The notes: generated by a model not told the origin, from the sequence alone. A stretch of 64,000 nucleotides of DNA from Xanthomonas prunicola (GCF_002846205.1 NZ_PHKV01000005.1:186001-250000); one strand, 5' to 3'. Numbered from the stretch's first letter, positions 54,095-63,876 are shown. Numbers and translations are program-made.

Positions 54095-54364
54095 ATGAGC
54101 CCTGAAATCGCCCTGACCGAATTACGTGGTGGCCTGGTCACCGTCCTGTGGATCGCCGGGCCGATGCTGCTGGCCGTGCTGGTGGTTGGCGTGGTGATCG
54201 GTGTCGTGCAAGCCGCGACCCAATTGAACGAGCCGACCATCGCTTTCGTGGCCAAGGCGGTGGCGTTGACGGCCACGCTGTTTGCCACCGGCAGCATGCT
54301 GCTGGGGCATCTGGTGGAGTTCACCATCGCGCTGTTCCAGCGCATACCGCATCTGATCGGCTAG
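54095..54364 (+). CDS. fliQ: Export-gate protein FliQ
   Basis: 89 residues, identical in length to E. coli FliQ, so the start MSPEIALTELRGG is well supported. Two transmembrane helices (VLWIAGPMLLAVLVVGVVIGVVQA, TIAFVAKAVALTATLFATGSML) around the conserved QAATQLNEPT loop. It forms the export gate with FliP and FliR. No Shine-Dalgarno sequence precedes the ATG, and the RpoN promoter start point falls at about -2. It lies 13 bases before fliR. Confidence 0.97.
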   Translation: MSPEIALTELRGGLVTVLWIAGPMLLAVLVVGVVIGVVQAATQLNEPTIAFVAKAVALTATLFATGSMLLGHLVEFTIALFQRIPHLIG

Positions 54365-54377
54365 CGGGCCAGCGCGG

Positions 54378-55169
54378 ATGGATTCTGCAACCCAAATGGT
54401 GATCGACGGCCAGCGCGCGTTCGCGATGGTCGGGGCGATCATGTGGACCATGCTGCGCACCGGTGCGTTGCTCACCGCAATGCCGTTGATCGGTACGCGG
54501 GCAGTGCCCGGGCGGGTGCGGGTGATGCTGGCCGGTACGTTGGCCATGGTACTGGCGCCGATCCTGCCGCCGGTGCCGGAGTGGGACGGTTTCACCGCGC
54601 AGGCCGTGCTGAGCATTGCGCGCGAGCTGGCGGTCGGGGCCAGCATGGGCTTCATGCTGAAGCTGATTTTCGAAGCCGGTGCATTGGCCGGCGAACTGGT
54701 GTCGCAGTCCACCGGCCTGTCGTTCGCGCAGATGTCCGACCCCATGCGCGGGGTGACCTCCGGCGTGATTGCGCAGTGGTTCTATATCGGTTTCGGGCTG
54801 CTGTTCTTCGCGGCCAACGGTCATCTGGCGGTGATTGCACTGCTGGTGGACAGCTACAAGGCCTTGCCGATCGGCACCGCATTGCCCGATGCCGGGGCAT
54901 TCGCCGAAGTGGCGCCCACCCTGTTCCTGCAGATCCTGCGCGGCGGGCTGACTCTGGCCTTGCCGATGATGGTGGCGATGCTGGCGGTCAATCTGGCCTT
55001 TGGCGCGTTGGCCAAGGCAGCGCCGGCATTGAATCCGGTGCAGTTGGGCTTGCCGCTGACGGTGTTGCTGGGGCTGTTCCTGCTCTCAAGCTTCGCCAGC
55101 GAATTTGCCCCGCCCGTGCAGCGCATGTTCGATACCGCCTTCGATGCCGCCAGAGAATTGACCGCGTAG
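54378..55169 (+). CDS. fliR: Export-gate protein FliR
   Basis: 263 residues, the usual size. Six or so hydrophobic segments; conserved FliR blocks: MLRTGALLTAMPLIGTRAVPGRVRVMLAGTLAMVLAPILP, FEAGALAGELVSQSTGLSFAQMSDP, and PALNPVQLGLPLTVLLGLFLLSS. It completes the FliPQR gate. Ribosome site before the ATG is weak; it may depend on coupling from fliQ. The next gene begins 93 bases later behind a possible FliA promoter. Confidence 0.96.
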   Translation: MDSATQMVIDGQRAFAMVGAIMWTMLRTGALLTAMPLIGTRAVPGRVRVMLAGTLAMVLAPILPPVPEWDGFTAQAVLSIARELAVGASMGFMLKLIFEAGALAGELVSQSTGLSFAQMSDPMRGVTSGVIAQWFYIGFGLLFFAANGHLAVIALLVDSYKALPIGTALPDAGAFAEVAPTLFLQILRGGLTLALPMMVAMLAVNLAFGALAKAAPALNPVQLGLPLTVLLGLFLLSSFASEFAPPVQRMFDTAFDAARELTA

Positions 55170-55177
55170 TCCGCCGT

Positions 55178-55204
55178 TCAAGTTTGTGATCGACAGGCCG
55201 TCAA
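55178..55204 (+). promoter_or_regulatory. Possible FliA-type promoter before the first propeller-GGDEF gene
   Basis: TCAAGTTT, eleven bases, then GCCGTCAA: one mismatch in TAAA and two in GCCGATAA, with the consensus 15-base spacing. The expected start point is near 55211. It begins 9 bases after the fliR stop. If real, it links the c-di-GMP sensor to late flagellar expression. Confidence 0.5.
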
Positions 55205-55262
55205 TCCCACTGACTTATTGATGCTCACACGCCTCAACCACCTACCCATCCAACGGGGACCG

Positions 55263-58217
55263 ATGTTCAAGCTGCATATGCTGTTTGCCCTTTCTGCGCC
55301 GCAGCGCATCGCGTTCTGGGTCTGGCGCGGGCTGTTCGTGGTCGCATTCGCAACGGCGGGCATCGGAAGCACGCGCGCGCAGAGCTACAGCTTCCACGAT
55401 TACGCGCAAAGCGATGGTCTGCAAGGCATGAGCATCACCGGCTTGGTCGAAGACCGCCGCGGTGTGGTCTGGGTGGCGACCGAGCTGGCCTTGCACCGTT
55501 TCGAGCGTGATCGTTTCATTCCGGTCGGCCAGGGTCAGGGGCTGGATGCGCGCTACACGCGCGCGCTGACGCTGGATCATGCCGGGCGCCTGTGGGTGGC
55601 CACCGCCAACGGCGTCTTCGTGCGCAACGGCGAGCAGTTCGTGCAGGTGCTGGATCACGGCAAACGCATCCGTGCCGACGCCGGCAATGTCATCGCGGCC
55701 TACCGCACCGGGGTTGCGGTGCTCAGCAACGGCGCGCTGCTGGCACTGACGCCAGCGGCCGACGGCCATTGGCAGGTCCAACCGCTGCCGGTGCGCACCG
55801 CCGACGGCAAACTGCGTGCGCCGGGCACGACGCTGTTGGCCGATGGGCAATTCCTTTGGGTACCGTGCGATGCCGGAGTCTGTCGCCTGGATGCGCGCGG
55901 CACTGTGGTCGAAGCGCTGTCCGAAGCCGATGGTGTGCCGGCGCGACGCTGGCGGGTGATCTTCCGCGAACGGGGCGGACGGTTGTGGTTGCGCGGCGGC
56001 GGCAAGATCGTCTCGCGCGAACCCGGCGCCACCCGTTTCAACGACCACCCGGCCAATCCGGAAAACAGTTTCAATACGCTGTCCGGCTCGACCACGATGG
56101 TGGAAGACTCGCGTGGACGCATGGTGACCCGGTCCGATCATGGCCTGGTGCGTTGGGAAGGCACGCACTGGACCGATATCGGCGCCGACCAGGGCCTCCA
56201 GCTGGAGGCCCTGGTCGGCCCGTTGCTGCTGCAAAGCAACGGCACGCTATGGCTCGGCACCCGCGGAATGGGCGTGCAGCGGATGCTGGGCTACGGCAGC
56301 ATCGAGCACATGACCGAAGCGCAAGGCATGCCGCCAGCGCCGACCTGGACCATGCAGCGCCTACCCGACGGCATGCTCGCCGTCGGTGCCGACGGTGGCG
56401 CCAGCCTGTTGAAGCGGAATGCCACGCATGCGCAGCCATGGCTGCTGGAAGACGGTGCGGTGTTGTCGCAGGCACTGAACATCACCGTGGCGCCCGATGG
56501 TGCGGCCTGGGTGTCGTATTACTCCGGCGCCATTGCCCGGCGCGATCCGCTCACCGGGGTGACCCGCCGCGTGATGGATTTGCCCATGGCCGGCTACAAA
56601 TTGCTGTTCGACAAGGTCGGGACGGTGTGGATCGCGACACCGCGCGGCCTGGTCCGCGGCCAGGCCGCCCCGCCCTATGCCCTGGCCCCCGAACCGGCAA
56701 TGGAAGGCAAGTTCATCGGCGATATCGATTTCGATCGCCAGGGCCGGCTGTGGGCGGCCACCCGCGATGGCCTGTATCGCCGCCACGGCGATACCTGGGT
56801 GAAGATCGCCGTGCGGGGCAGCTTGCCCAGCCAGGACATGCTCCAGATCGACTTCGCACCCGACGGCGAAATCTGGTTGTCGCTGCGCGACACCGGCCTG
56901 TGGCACGGCCGCCTGCAAGGCGACGGCAGCCTGCTGTTGCAGGCGGTGGACGACCCGCTGATTTCCAGAATCATGCCCTTCATCCTGCGCCACGACCGCA
57001 AGGGGCGATTGTGGGTGGGCAGTAGCCAGGGGCTGGATCTGTACCAGAACGGTCGTTGGTCGCGGATCACCCGTGCTGAGGGGCTGCTATGGGACGACAT
57101 GTCGTCCAACGCCTTTCTGGAAGACGACGACGGCAGCATCTGGATCGGCAGCAGCCGGGGGCTCAGCCATCTGCGCGACCCGCAACGGCTGTTCGCCGCG
57201 CAACCGCTGCGGGTCGAGATCGCCGAGGTACGGCGTGGTGCCCGGATCGTGCATGCCGACGCGTCGCTCGCCTGGTCGGAAACGCCGCTGGAGATCGAGT
57301 TGAGCACGCCCGGCGTGGAGGGCGGCACCGACCGCATCAGCTTCCGCTACCGGGTCAAGGCCCGCCAGGCGCGCTGGACCACGTCCTCGCTCAGCCACCT
57401 CACCTATCCGCTGCTGCCACCGGGTAACTACACGCTGGAGGTGCAGGCGCTGGATGCCTATCAGCGCAGTGCCAGCCCGATCGCGCGCTTTCAGTTCGTC
57501 ATACGTCCACCATGGTGGCGCAGCATCGCTGCCATCGTCGGCTACCTGCTGTTGGCCGTCGTGGCAGTGATCGCTCTGCTGCGCTGGCGCACCGCCAAAC
57601 TGCTGCGGCGCAAGCGTGAACTGGAGCAACTGGTGGCCGACCGCACTGCCGAGCTGGAACAGGACAAGCGCGATCTGGAAGCGGCGCGCACCGAACTCTC
57701 GCTCAAGGCCACCCACGACGAACTCACCGGCCTACTCAACCGCGCCGGCATCCTGGCCGCATTGCGCGAGATGCTGCTGCATGCCGCGCGCAGCGGGCGT
57801 CCGTTGGCGGTGGTGTTGATCGATCTGGACCACTTCAAACTGGTCAACGACCAACATGGCCATCTGGCCGGCGACGCCGTGCTGGCCGGGGTCGGCCGCC
57901 GCATGGATACGCTCATCCGCGGCGACGACCGCATCGGCCGTTATGGTGGCGAAGAATTGCTGGCGCTGCTGCCAGGGCTGAACCTGGATGCCACGCATCG
58001 GCTGGATGCCCTGCACCGCGGCATCTGCGGCGACTACCCCATCGATGGCGGCTGGCTGCACGTCACCTGCTCAATCGGCGTGGCCTGGTTCCAATCTGGC
58101 GAAACGCTCGAGCAATTGCTGGCGCGCGCCGATGCCGCGCTTTACAGGGCCAAGCGCAGCGGCCGCAATCGGATCGATTACGACCACGTGCCCCTGGATG
58201 GTCTTGGCCAGGTGTAA
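55263..58217 (+). CDS. Beta-propeller sensor diguanylate cyclase (Reg_prop-Y_Y_Y-GGDEF) 1
   Basis: 984 residues from an ATG with GGGGA upstream (in-frame alternatives start at 55218/55221). A hydrophobic N-terminus (about 10-40, ending STRAQS) is a signal peptide or anchor. The periplasmic part carries many Reg_prop repeats (GVVWVATE, GRLWVATANGVF, GTLWLGTRGMGV, GRLWAATRDGLYRR, GSIWIGSSRGLSHL) and a Y_Y_Y domain. A transmembrane helix (AAIVGYLLLAVVAVIALLRW) leads to a GGDEF domain with GGEEL near 894 and an intact RxxD inhibitory site (RGDD). It should make c-di-GMP in response to a periplasmic ligand; the ligand is unknown. Xanthomonas propeller-GGDEF proteins are a recognised expansion. Confidence 0.92.
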   Translation: MFKLHMLFALSAPQRIAFWVWRGLFVVAFATAGIGSTRAQSYSFHDYAQSDGLQGMSITGLVEDRRGVVWVATELALHRFERDRFIPVGQGQGLDARYTRALTLDHAGRLWVATANGVFVRNGEQFVQVLDHGKRIRADAGNVIAAYRTGVAVLSNGALLALTPAADGHWQVQPLPVRTADGKLRAPGTTLLADGQFLWVPCDAGVCRLDARGTVVEALSEADGVPARRWRVIFRERGGRLWLRGGGKIVSREPGATRFNDHPANPENSFNTLSGSTTMVEDSRGRMVTRSDHGLVRWEGTHWTDIGADQGLQLEALVGPLLLQSNGTLWLGTRGMGVQRMLGYGSIEHMTEAQGMPPAPTWTMQRLPDGMLAVGADGGASLLKRNATHAQPWLLEDGAVLSQALNITVAPDGAAWVSYYSGAIARRDPLTGVTRRVMDLPMAGYKLLFDKVGTVWIATPRGLVRGQAAPPYALAPEPAMEGKFIGDIDFDRQGRLWAATRDGLYRRHGDTWVKIAVRGSLPSQDMLQIDFAPDGEIWLSLRDTGLWHGRLQGDGSLLLQAVDDPLISRIMPFILRHDRKGRLWVGSSQGLDLYQNGRWSRITRAEGLLWDDMSSNAFLEDDDGSIWIGSSRGLSHLRDPQRLFAAQPLRVEIAEVRRGARIVHADASLAWSETPLEIELSTPGVEGGTDRISFRYRVKARQARWTTSSLSHLTYPLLPPGNYTLEVQALDAYQRSASPIARFQFVIRPPWWRSIAAIVGYLLLAVVAVIALLRWRTAKLLRRKRELEQLVADRTAELEQDKRDLEAARTELSLKATHDELTGLLNRAGILAALREMLLHAARSGRPLAVVLIDLDHFKLVNDQHGHLAGDAVLAGVGRRMDTLIRGDDRIGRYGGEELLALLPGLNLDATHRLDALHRGICGDYPIDGGWLHVTCSIGVAWFQSGETLEQLLARADAALYRAKRSGRNRIDYDHVPLDGLGQV

Positions 58218-58623
58218 TGGCAGGTCTTGACGATGGACCGGCAGCAACGCGCATAACGCAGCCACACGTTGCACCCCATCCCACGCGGACGCTTAAGACA
58301 GGTCAACACTGACAACGCATCGTAATGCCGCAAGACGCATACGCCTGCGCCTGCCAATCGCACGCTTTGGAAACGGCTGTGGGAACCGTGTATGGGCCAC
58401 GTGTGCACACGCGCGCGACCAGCGCCGTCCAGCGAACCCAGCAAACAGCCGCGTTCGCCAGACCCTCACGCCGTCATGCTCGTTGAAGCATTAAAGAAAT
58501 ACGCGTTTGCAGCCGCTAGTTGTTCCAACGCGGCCTGCTATGGGGGGCTGCCAACGGCAAGCGTGAGACACCGCGCGAGGGGCGCGGACCGCATGCGCCG
58601 ATGCGTGGGAGACTGCAACGTCC
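58218..58623. other. Intergenic region between the two propeller-GGDEF genes
   Basis: 406 bases with no credible gene on either strand; the frames here have no recognisable product. It contains a weak FliA-like element: TAAA at 58492, then 16 bases, then GCCGCTAG (58512-58519), two mismatches from the -10 consensus. Nothing else notable was seen. Confidence 0.45.
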
Positions 58624-61545
58624 GTGGGGTTTCAGTACCGCCAATGGAGGTCGTCGCACCGGCGTGCACCGTTTGCCGTGGTGTTGCTGTTGGCGTTGCT
58701 GTCGTTGGCGGATCTGGCCGGCGCGCAGAGCATCAGCATCCGGCGGTACGCCCACGACCAAGGCCTGCTCGGCCTTGCAGGCACCTGCCTGATGCAGACC
58801 CGCGCCACCTTGCTGTGGGTGTGCACCGAGAGTGGGCTGTATCGCTATAACGGGCGCACGTTTCAACAGGTGCCGCTGGATGGTCTGCGCAACGAGCACA
58901 TCAGCTCGATGACCGAATCCGCCGATGGGCGATTGTGGGTCACAGGCTTCCAGAGCGTGTTCGTCGGCGACGAACACGGGTTCCGCAAACTGGCGCCGGA
59001 TGAAGCCCAGCACCTGCAGGACGAGATGCAGCTCGCCAGCCTGCCCTGGGGCACGGTGCTGGCCAGTGGCGGCAGTCTGGAAATTCTGCAGGCCCGCGCC
59101 AACGGCCACTGGCAGAGCCAACCGTTGCTGGATACCGCAACGCGCGTGCGCGTTCCCGAGCTATCCAAGGTGTTCAGTTTGTCGGTGGATGGAAACACGC
59201 TGTGGGTGGGTTGCGCACGCAAGCTGTGCGCCATCGATGCGCAGCACAAGGTGCAGGTATTCGGACCCGAACACGGTGTGCCGGACGACCGTTGGTCCAG
59301 CGTGTTGCGCGACCACGACGGTGGGGTGTGGGCCCGCGGTGCCGGCACCCTGCTCTATCGCGCGCGCGGCGCGGACACCTTCAGCGTTCGTCCGCTGCCG
59401 CTGCTGGATGGCAGTACGGTCGGGCGGCAGGCGCCACTGGTGATGGACCGCGAGGGACGCGTGCTGGTGCGTCGTAACGACGGCCTGGCGCGCTGGGAAA
59501 ACGGCCACTGGCGCACTTTCGGTACCGACAATGGGCTACCACCCGGCAGCAGCGATGCGATCTTGGTAGACCGCGAAGGCGATGTCTGGATGACCGTCGA
59601 CGGCGAAGGTCTGGTGCGCTGGGCCGGCTACGAATGGATCGAAAACTGGGACACCTCGCAAGGCATGCCGGCCGCGCCAACCTGGTCGATCGCCCGCGAT
59701 GGGCAAGGCGCGCTGCTGGTCGGCAACGAACACGGCATCGGCCGCCAGGCCGATCGGGATGGGCGCTTCGTCCCGGCAGTGCAAAACGCCGGCATCCAGA
59801 TCGTGGGCATGCAGCGCAGCCAAGACGGAAGTCTGTGGACACTCAGTTCGGCCGGTTTCCTGCACCGCACCTGGCCGGACGGGCACAGCGCGCAAATTGC
59901 CAAGCTGCCGCGCACTGGGCGTCGCCTGCTGATCGACCGCCAGGGCCGGCTGTGGATGCTCAGTGCCGGTGGCCTGTTCGTGATCGAGCACCCGCTCGAC
60001 GGCGGCAGCATGCAGACCGTGGCCGACATGCCCGCCATTGCCTACACCGATGTCCAGCAAACTGCCGACGGAACGCTGTGGGTTTCCACCGCCAACGGCT
60101 TGTTCCGGCTGCAGGATGGGCAATGGTCCAAGGTCACCGTCAAGGTCAACGGCGGCGCGCCCGAGCCATGGATCAACAAGTTCCATATCAGCGACAGCGG
60201 TGAGGTGTGGCTGGCCTTCTATCGCCCCGGCCTGTGGCACGGCATGTTGCTGCGCGACGGTCTGGACCTGCAGGAAATCGGTGACGAAGCGCTGCGCGAT
60301 GTCGGCGTGTACCTGCTGCGTGGCGACAGCGCCGGCCGGGTCTGGGTGGGCCATGCGCGCGGCGTGGAGGTCTACGACGGTGAGCGATGGGCGCACCTGT
60401 CGCAATCGCAGGGGTTGATCTGGGATGACGTCTCCGAGGCGGCGTTTGCCGAAGATCCGGATGGTTCAATATGGATCGGAACCGCACGCGGGGTGAGCCA
60501 CCTGAGCGACCCGGCGCGCCTGTTCGACGAACGCCAGCCAAGCGTGCGCATCGACAGTGTCAGCCGCGGCGGCATGCCGGTGCAGCGCGGGCAACTGCTG
60601 GGCTGGAGCGATAGACCGCTCCATATCGAGTTGTCGACGATGGAGGTCTACGACGATCCCAGCCGCCTGACGGTGCGTTATCGCCTGCTTGGCCTGCACG
60701 ACCAATGGATCCAGAGCGACAACCTGTCCATCGATCAGCCGCCACTGCCCTCTGGGCATTTCCGCCTGCAGGTACAGGTGCTTGATCGCTATCGTCGCAC
60801 CGTATCGCCCATCGCGGACCTGCCCTTCGCGGTCGCGCCGCTATGGTGGCGCAGCCCGCCGGCGATCGCGTTGTATGTGTTGATCGGCAGCGGCCTGCTG
60901 ATCGGCCTGTGGCGCTGGCGGCATCGCCACCTGGTGGCGCGCGAACGCATGCTGGCCGAATTGGTGGCCGAGCGCACCTACCAGTTGGAGCGCGAAAAAC
61001 GCGAACTGGAAAGCGCGCGTGCGGCATTGGCCTTGAAGGCCAGCCACGACGCCTTGACCGGCCTGCTCAATCGCTCCGGCATCCTGGAAGCGATGGCCGA
61101 CGAACTACAGGGCTGCGCGCACGGCGAGCATCCGCTGGCGGTGGTGTTGATCGACCTGGATCATTTCAAACAGGTCAACGACGAACACGGACACCTGGTC
61201 GGCGATGCCGTGCTGGCCAAGGTGGGCGCACGGCTGACGGCATGCCTGCGCGAATCGGACAAGGTGGGCCGCTACGGCGGTGAAGAATTGCTGCTGTTGC
61301 TGCCGGGCATGACCCAGCAGAGCCAGCACCGACTACGTGCCATCCACGAAGCGCTCAGCCTGGCCCCGTACGAAGTGGGTGCCGCACGCCCGCTGCAGGT
61401 GACCTGTTCGGTGGGCGTGTCCTGGTTCCGCATCGGCGACACCGCCGCTTCGTTGCTGGCGCGTGCCGACGAGGCGCTGTATCGCGCCAAGCGCTCCGGC
61501 CGTAATCGCATCGAACCAGAGGAACCGGAAAGTTCGGTGGCATAA
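58624..61545 (+). CDS. Beta-propeller sensor diguanylate cyclase (Reg_prop-Y_Y_Y-GGDEF) 2
   Basis: 973 residues from a GTG (VGFQYRQW); the ribosome site is poor and the true start may be slightly later, before the hydrophobic segment VVLLLALLSLADLAGAQS (about 18-36). Same plan as the preceding gene: Reg_prop repeats (LLWVCTESGLYRY, GRLWVTGFQSVF, GTLWVSTANGLFRL, GSIWIGTARGVSHL), Y_Y_Y domain (SVRIDSVSRGG), transmembrane helix (ALYVLIGSGLLIGLWRW), GGDEF with GGEEL and RxxD (RESD). The final GGDEF regions of the two proteins are near-parallel (YRAKRSGRNRI at both ends), so they are a tandem duplication with diverged sensors. Confidence 0.92.
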   Translation: MGFQYRQWRSSHRRAPFAVVLLLALLSLADLAGAQSISIRRYAHDQGLLGLAGTCLMQTRATLLWVCTESGLYRYNGRTFQQVPLDGLRNEHISSMTESADGRLWVTGFQSVFVGDEHGFRKLAPDEAQHLQDEMQLASLPWGTVLASGGSLEILQARANGHWQSQPLLDTATRVRVPELSKVFSLSVDGNTLWVGCARKLCAIDAQHKVQVFGPEHGVPDDRWSSVLRDHDGGVWARGAGTLLYRARGADTFSVRPLPLLDGSTVGRQAPLVMDREGRVLVRRNDGLARWENGHWRTFGTDNGLPPGSSDAILVDREGDVWMTVDGEGLVRWAGYEWIENWDTSQGMPAAPTWSIARDGQGALLVGNEHGIGRQADRDGRFVPAVQNAGIQIVGMQRSQDGSLWTLSSAGFLHRTWPDGHSAQIAKLPRTGRRLLIDRQGRLWMLSAGGLFVIEHPLDGGSMQTVADMPAIAYTDVQQTADGTLWVSTANGLFRLQDGQWSKVTVKVNGGAPEPWINKFHISDSGEVWLAFYRPGLWHGMLLRDGLDLQEIGDEALRDVGVYLLRGDSAGRVWVGHARGVEVYDGERWAHLSQSQGLIWDDVSEAAFAEDPDGSIWIGTARGVSHLSDPARLFDERQPSVRIDSVSRGGMPVQRGQLLGWSDRPLHIELSTMEVYDDPSRLTVRYRLLGLHDQWIQSDNLSIDQPPLPSGHFRLQVQVLDRYRRTVSPIADLPFAVAPLWWRSPPAIALYVLIGSGLLIGLWRWRHRHLVARERMLAELVAERTYQLEREKRELESARAALALKASHDALTGLLNRSGILEAMADELQGCAHGEHPLAVVLIDLDHFKQVNDEHGHLVGDAVLAKVGARLTACLRESDKVGRYGGEELLLLLPGMTQQSQHRLRAIHEALSLAPYEVGAARPLQVTCSVGVSWFRIGDTAASLLARADEALYRAKRSGRNRIEPEEPESSVA

Positions 61546-61725
61546 GCTGCGCAAGCGACCATGCCCTGCCAGCTAGCGCAGCGCGCATGCAGTACCGATG
61601 CATGGCGCGCCGGCGGTTGAAGCGCGTGCTGTGATTGCGCAGGTCGCCCGGGCGGCCGCAGCAGGTTGGAGCGTGCAGTCTCTGGCGGCAACGCACGGTT
61701 GATGACATTCGTCGCTCCCCTGCGC

Positions 61726-61752
61726 TCAAGAAGTCGCGCAGGGGGTCGCTAG
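61726..61752 (+). promoter_or_regulatory. Weak FliA-like element before the MHYT gene
   Basis: TCAAGAAG, eleven bases, then GTCGCTAG: similar to the element before the second propeller-GGDEF gene but with three mismatches in the -10. Listed only because of the shared spacing and position. Confidence 0.25.
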
Positions 61753-61791
61753 GTCTTGGGCAACGCGTCTTTCGACGTGGGAACTGGATAG

Positions 61792-63876
61792 GTGGTCGGG
61801 ACCTACAACCTTGGCATGGTGATGCTGTCGCTGGTGGTGGCCGTGTTGGCCTCCTACACCGCGCTGCAGCTAGCCGCATGGATGACTGCCAGTCGTGGCG
61901 GCTTCGCAGCCGCGTGGCTGGCGGGCGGCGCCATTGCCATGGGTATCGGCATCTGGTCGATGCACTTCATCGGCATGCTGGCGTTCCGGCTGCCGATTCC
62001 GGTGGGCTACGACCTGGCGTTGACGGTCTACTCGATGCTCGTGGCGATTCTGACCTCGGCGCTAGCGCTCTGGCTGACCTCGCGCGCGGATTTGCCCTTG
62101 CCACGGCTGGGCCTGGGTGCGCTGCTGATGGGGCTGGGCATTGCGCTGATGCATTACATGGGCATGGGCGCGCTGTGCATGGTCAAGGCCATCAGCTATG
62201 ACCCACTGCTGTTCGGGCTATCGATCGCCATTGCCATCGTCGCCTCTGCCGCTGCGTTATGGATCGCCTTCCGGCTGCGCCATGACGGGCAACGCTACAG
62301 CCTGCGCCTGATCGCCGCCGTGATCATGGGCGTGGCGATCGTGGGCATGCATTACACCGGCATGGCCGCCGCGCGGTTCGCGCCCGGCAGTTTGTGTGGA
62401 GGCGGCGCCGATACGCAGCTGCCATTGTCGTGGCTGGCGGCAGTGGTGCTGGTGACCTTGGTCTTGCTGATGCTGGCACTGGTGATCTCGTTGCTGTCGC
62501 GCCGTTTTCAGCAGCGCACCGACGTGCTGACGCAATCGCTGGCCAAGGCCAATGCCGACCTCGCACTGGCGGCGCTGCACGACCCACTGACCCGCCTGCC
62601 CAACCGCGTGCTGCTGCACGAGCATCTCCTGCAGAACATCGAGCGCGCCCAGCGCGAGGGGCAGCGCTTTGCGGTGATGCTGATCAACCTGGACGGCTTC
62701 AAGGTGATCAACGACGGCTACGGCCATCAGCTGGGCGACCGCCTGCTGGTGGTGGTGGCCGAGCGTTTGAACGCACACCGGCGCGCGCATGGCAGCCTGG
62801 CGCGGCTGGGCGCCGATGAGTTCGTGCTGATGGCCGACATCGCCGACCCGGAAGATGGCGCCGCACTCGCCGCGCACCTGGTGCAGGCCTTGGCGGTGCC
62901 GTTTCTGGTCTCCAACCACGAACTGCGTCTGAGCAGCAGCATTGGCATTGCGCTATACCCGGAAGATGCCGGCAGCGGTCCCCAGCTACTGGCGCATGCC
63001 GACGCGGCGATGCACCATGCCAAGCACGCCGGCCGCAACCGCTACAGCTTTTTCGAACGCTCGATGACGGCCACCACCCGCGAGCGCCTGCAGTTGCTGC
63101 AGGAATTGCCGCGTGCGCTGGAACTGGGCCAGTTCGTACTGCATTACCAGCCCAAATACTGCGCCGAGGACGGCCGCCCGATCGGCGCCGAAGCGCTGAT
63201 CCGCTGGCAGCACCCCGAACGCGGCCTGGTGCCGCCGGACAGCTTCATTCCGCTGGCCGAACGCAGCGGCATGATCGGCCTGCTCGGCAGCTGGGTGCTG
63301 CGGCAAGCCTGCCGCCAGATGCGTGACTGGCGCGAAGCCGGGCACGGCGACTGGCGGGTGGCGGTCAACCTGTCGGCGCTCCAGCTGGCCTCGCCCAGCT
63401 TGCTGGACGAAGTGGCCACCACGCTCAGCGAGTTCACGCTGGCACCAGGCCAGCTCACCCTGGAAATCACCGAAACCATGGCCATGCGCGATGCCGACGC
63501 CTGCCTGCGCACCCTGGGTCAGCTCAACGCGCTGGGTGTGCGCATCGCCATCGACGACTTCGGCACCGGCTATTCCAACCTGCTTTACCTGCGCAAGCTG
63601 CCGGCGCATGAGCTCAAGATCGACCGCAGCTTCGTGCAGGCCATGGACAGCAGTGCCGAAGACATCGCCATCGTGGCCGCCGTGGTGGCGCTGGCCCACA
63701 CCATGCGTCTGCAGGTGGTGGCCGAAGGGGTGGAAACCACCGCCCAGCGCAATACCCTGGAACGGCTGGGTTGCGACCAGCTGCAAGGCTATCTGCTAGG
63801 CCGCCCGATGGATGCCGAACGCTTTATCGCCACCGTGGTCGCCCAGCGCGACGGCCCGCAACGCCTGGCAAGCTGA
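61792..63876 (+). CDS. MHYT-GGDEF-EAL c-di-GMP phosphodiesterase
   Basis: 694 residues from a GTG (VGTYNLGMVMLSLVVAVLASYTAL), the usual MHYT start. Seven hydrophobic segments (about 8-245) contain the three MHYT motifs MHFIGM, MHYMGM and MHYTGM, proposed to bind a metal and sense oxygen, CO or NO. The GGDEF domain (about 265-420) has GADEF instead of GGDEF and no RxxD site, so it is probably not a cyclase. The EAL domain (about 435-690) is intact: EALIRW, NLSALQL, EITE, IDDFGTGYS, LKIDRS, VAEGVE. I infer a membrane phosphodiesterase. It may counter the two cyclases upstream. Confidence 0.93.
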   Translation: MVGTYNLGMVMLSLVVAVLASYTALQLAAWMTASRGGFAAAWLAGGAIAMGIGIWSMHFIGMLAFRLPIPVGYDLALTVYSMLVAILTSALALWLTSRADLPLPRLGLGALLMGLGIALMHYMGMGALCMVKAISYDPLLFGLSIAIAIVASAAALWIAFRLRHDGQRYSLRLIAAVIMGVAIVGMHYTGMAAARFAPGSLCGGGADTQLPLSWLAAVVLVTLVLLMLALVISLLSRRFQQRTDVLTQSLAKANADLALAALHDPLTRLPNRVLLHEHLLQNIERAQREGQRFAVMLINLDGFKVINDGYGHQLGDRLLVVVAERLNAHRRAHGSLARLGADEFVLMADIADPEDGAALAAHLVQALAVPFLVSNHELRLSSSIGIALYPEDAGSGPQLLAHADAAMHHAKHAGRNRYSFFERSMTATTRERLQLLQELPRALELGQFVLHYQPKYCAEDGRPIGAEALIRWQHPERGLVPPDSFIPLAERSGMIGLLGSWVLRQACRQMRDWREAGHGDWRVAVNLSALQLASPSLLDEVATTLSEFTLAPGQLTLEITETMAMRDADACLRTLGQLNALGVRIAIDDFGTGYSNLLYLRKLPAHELKIDRSFVQAMDSSAEDIAIVAAVVALAHTMRLQVVAEGVETTAQRNTLERLGCDQLQGYLLGRPMDAERFIATVVAQRDGPQRLAS

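Noticed and set aside
53821-54105. Lys-Thr repeat protein frame
   Set aside because: Arises only from the AAAGAC hexamer array; no ribosome site; it changes to unrelated frames either side.
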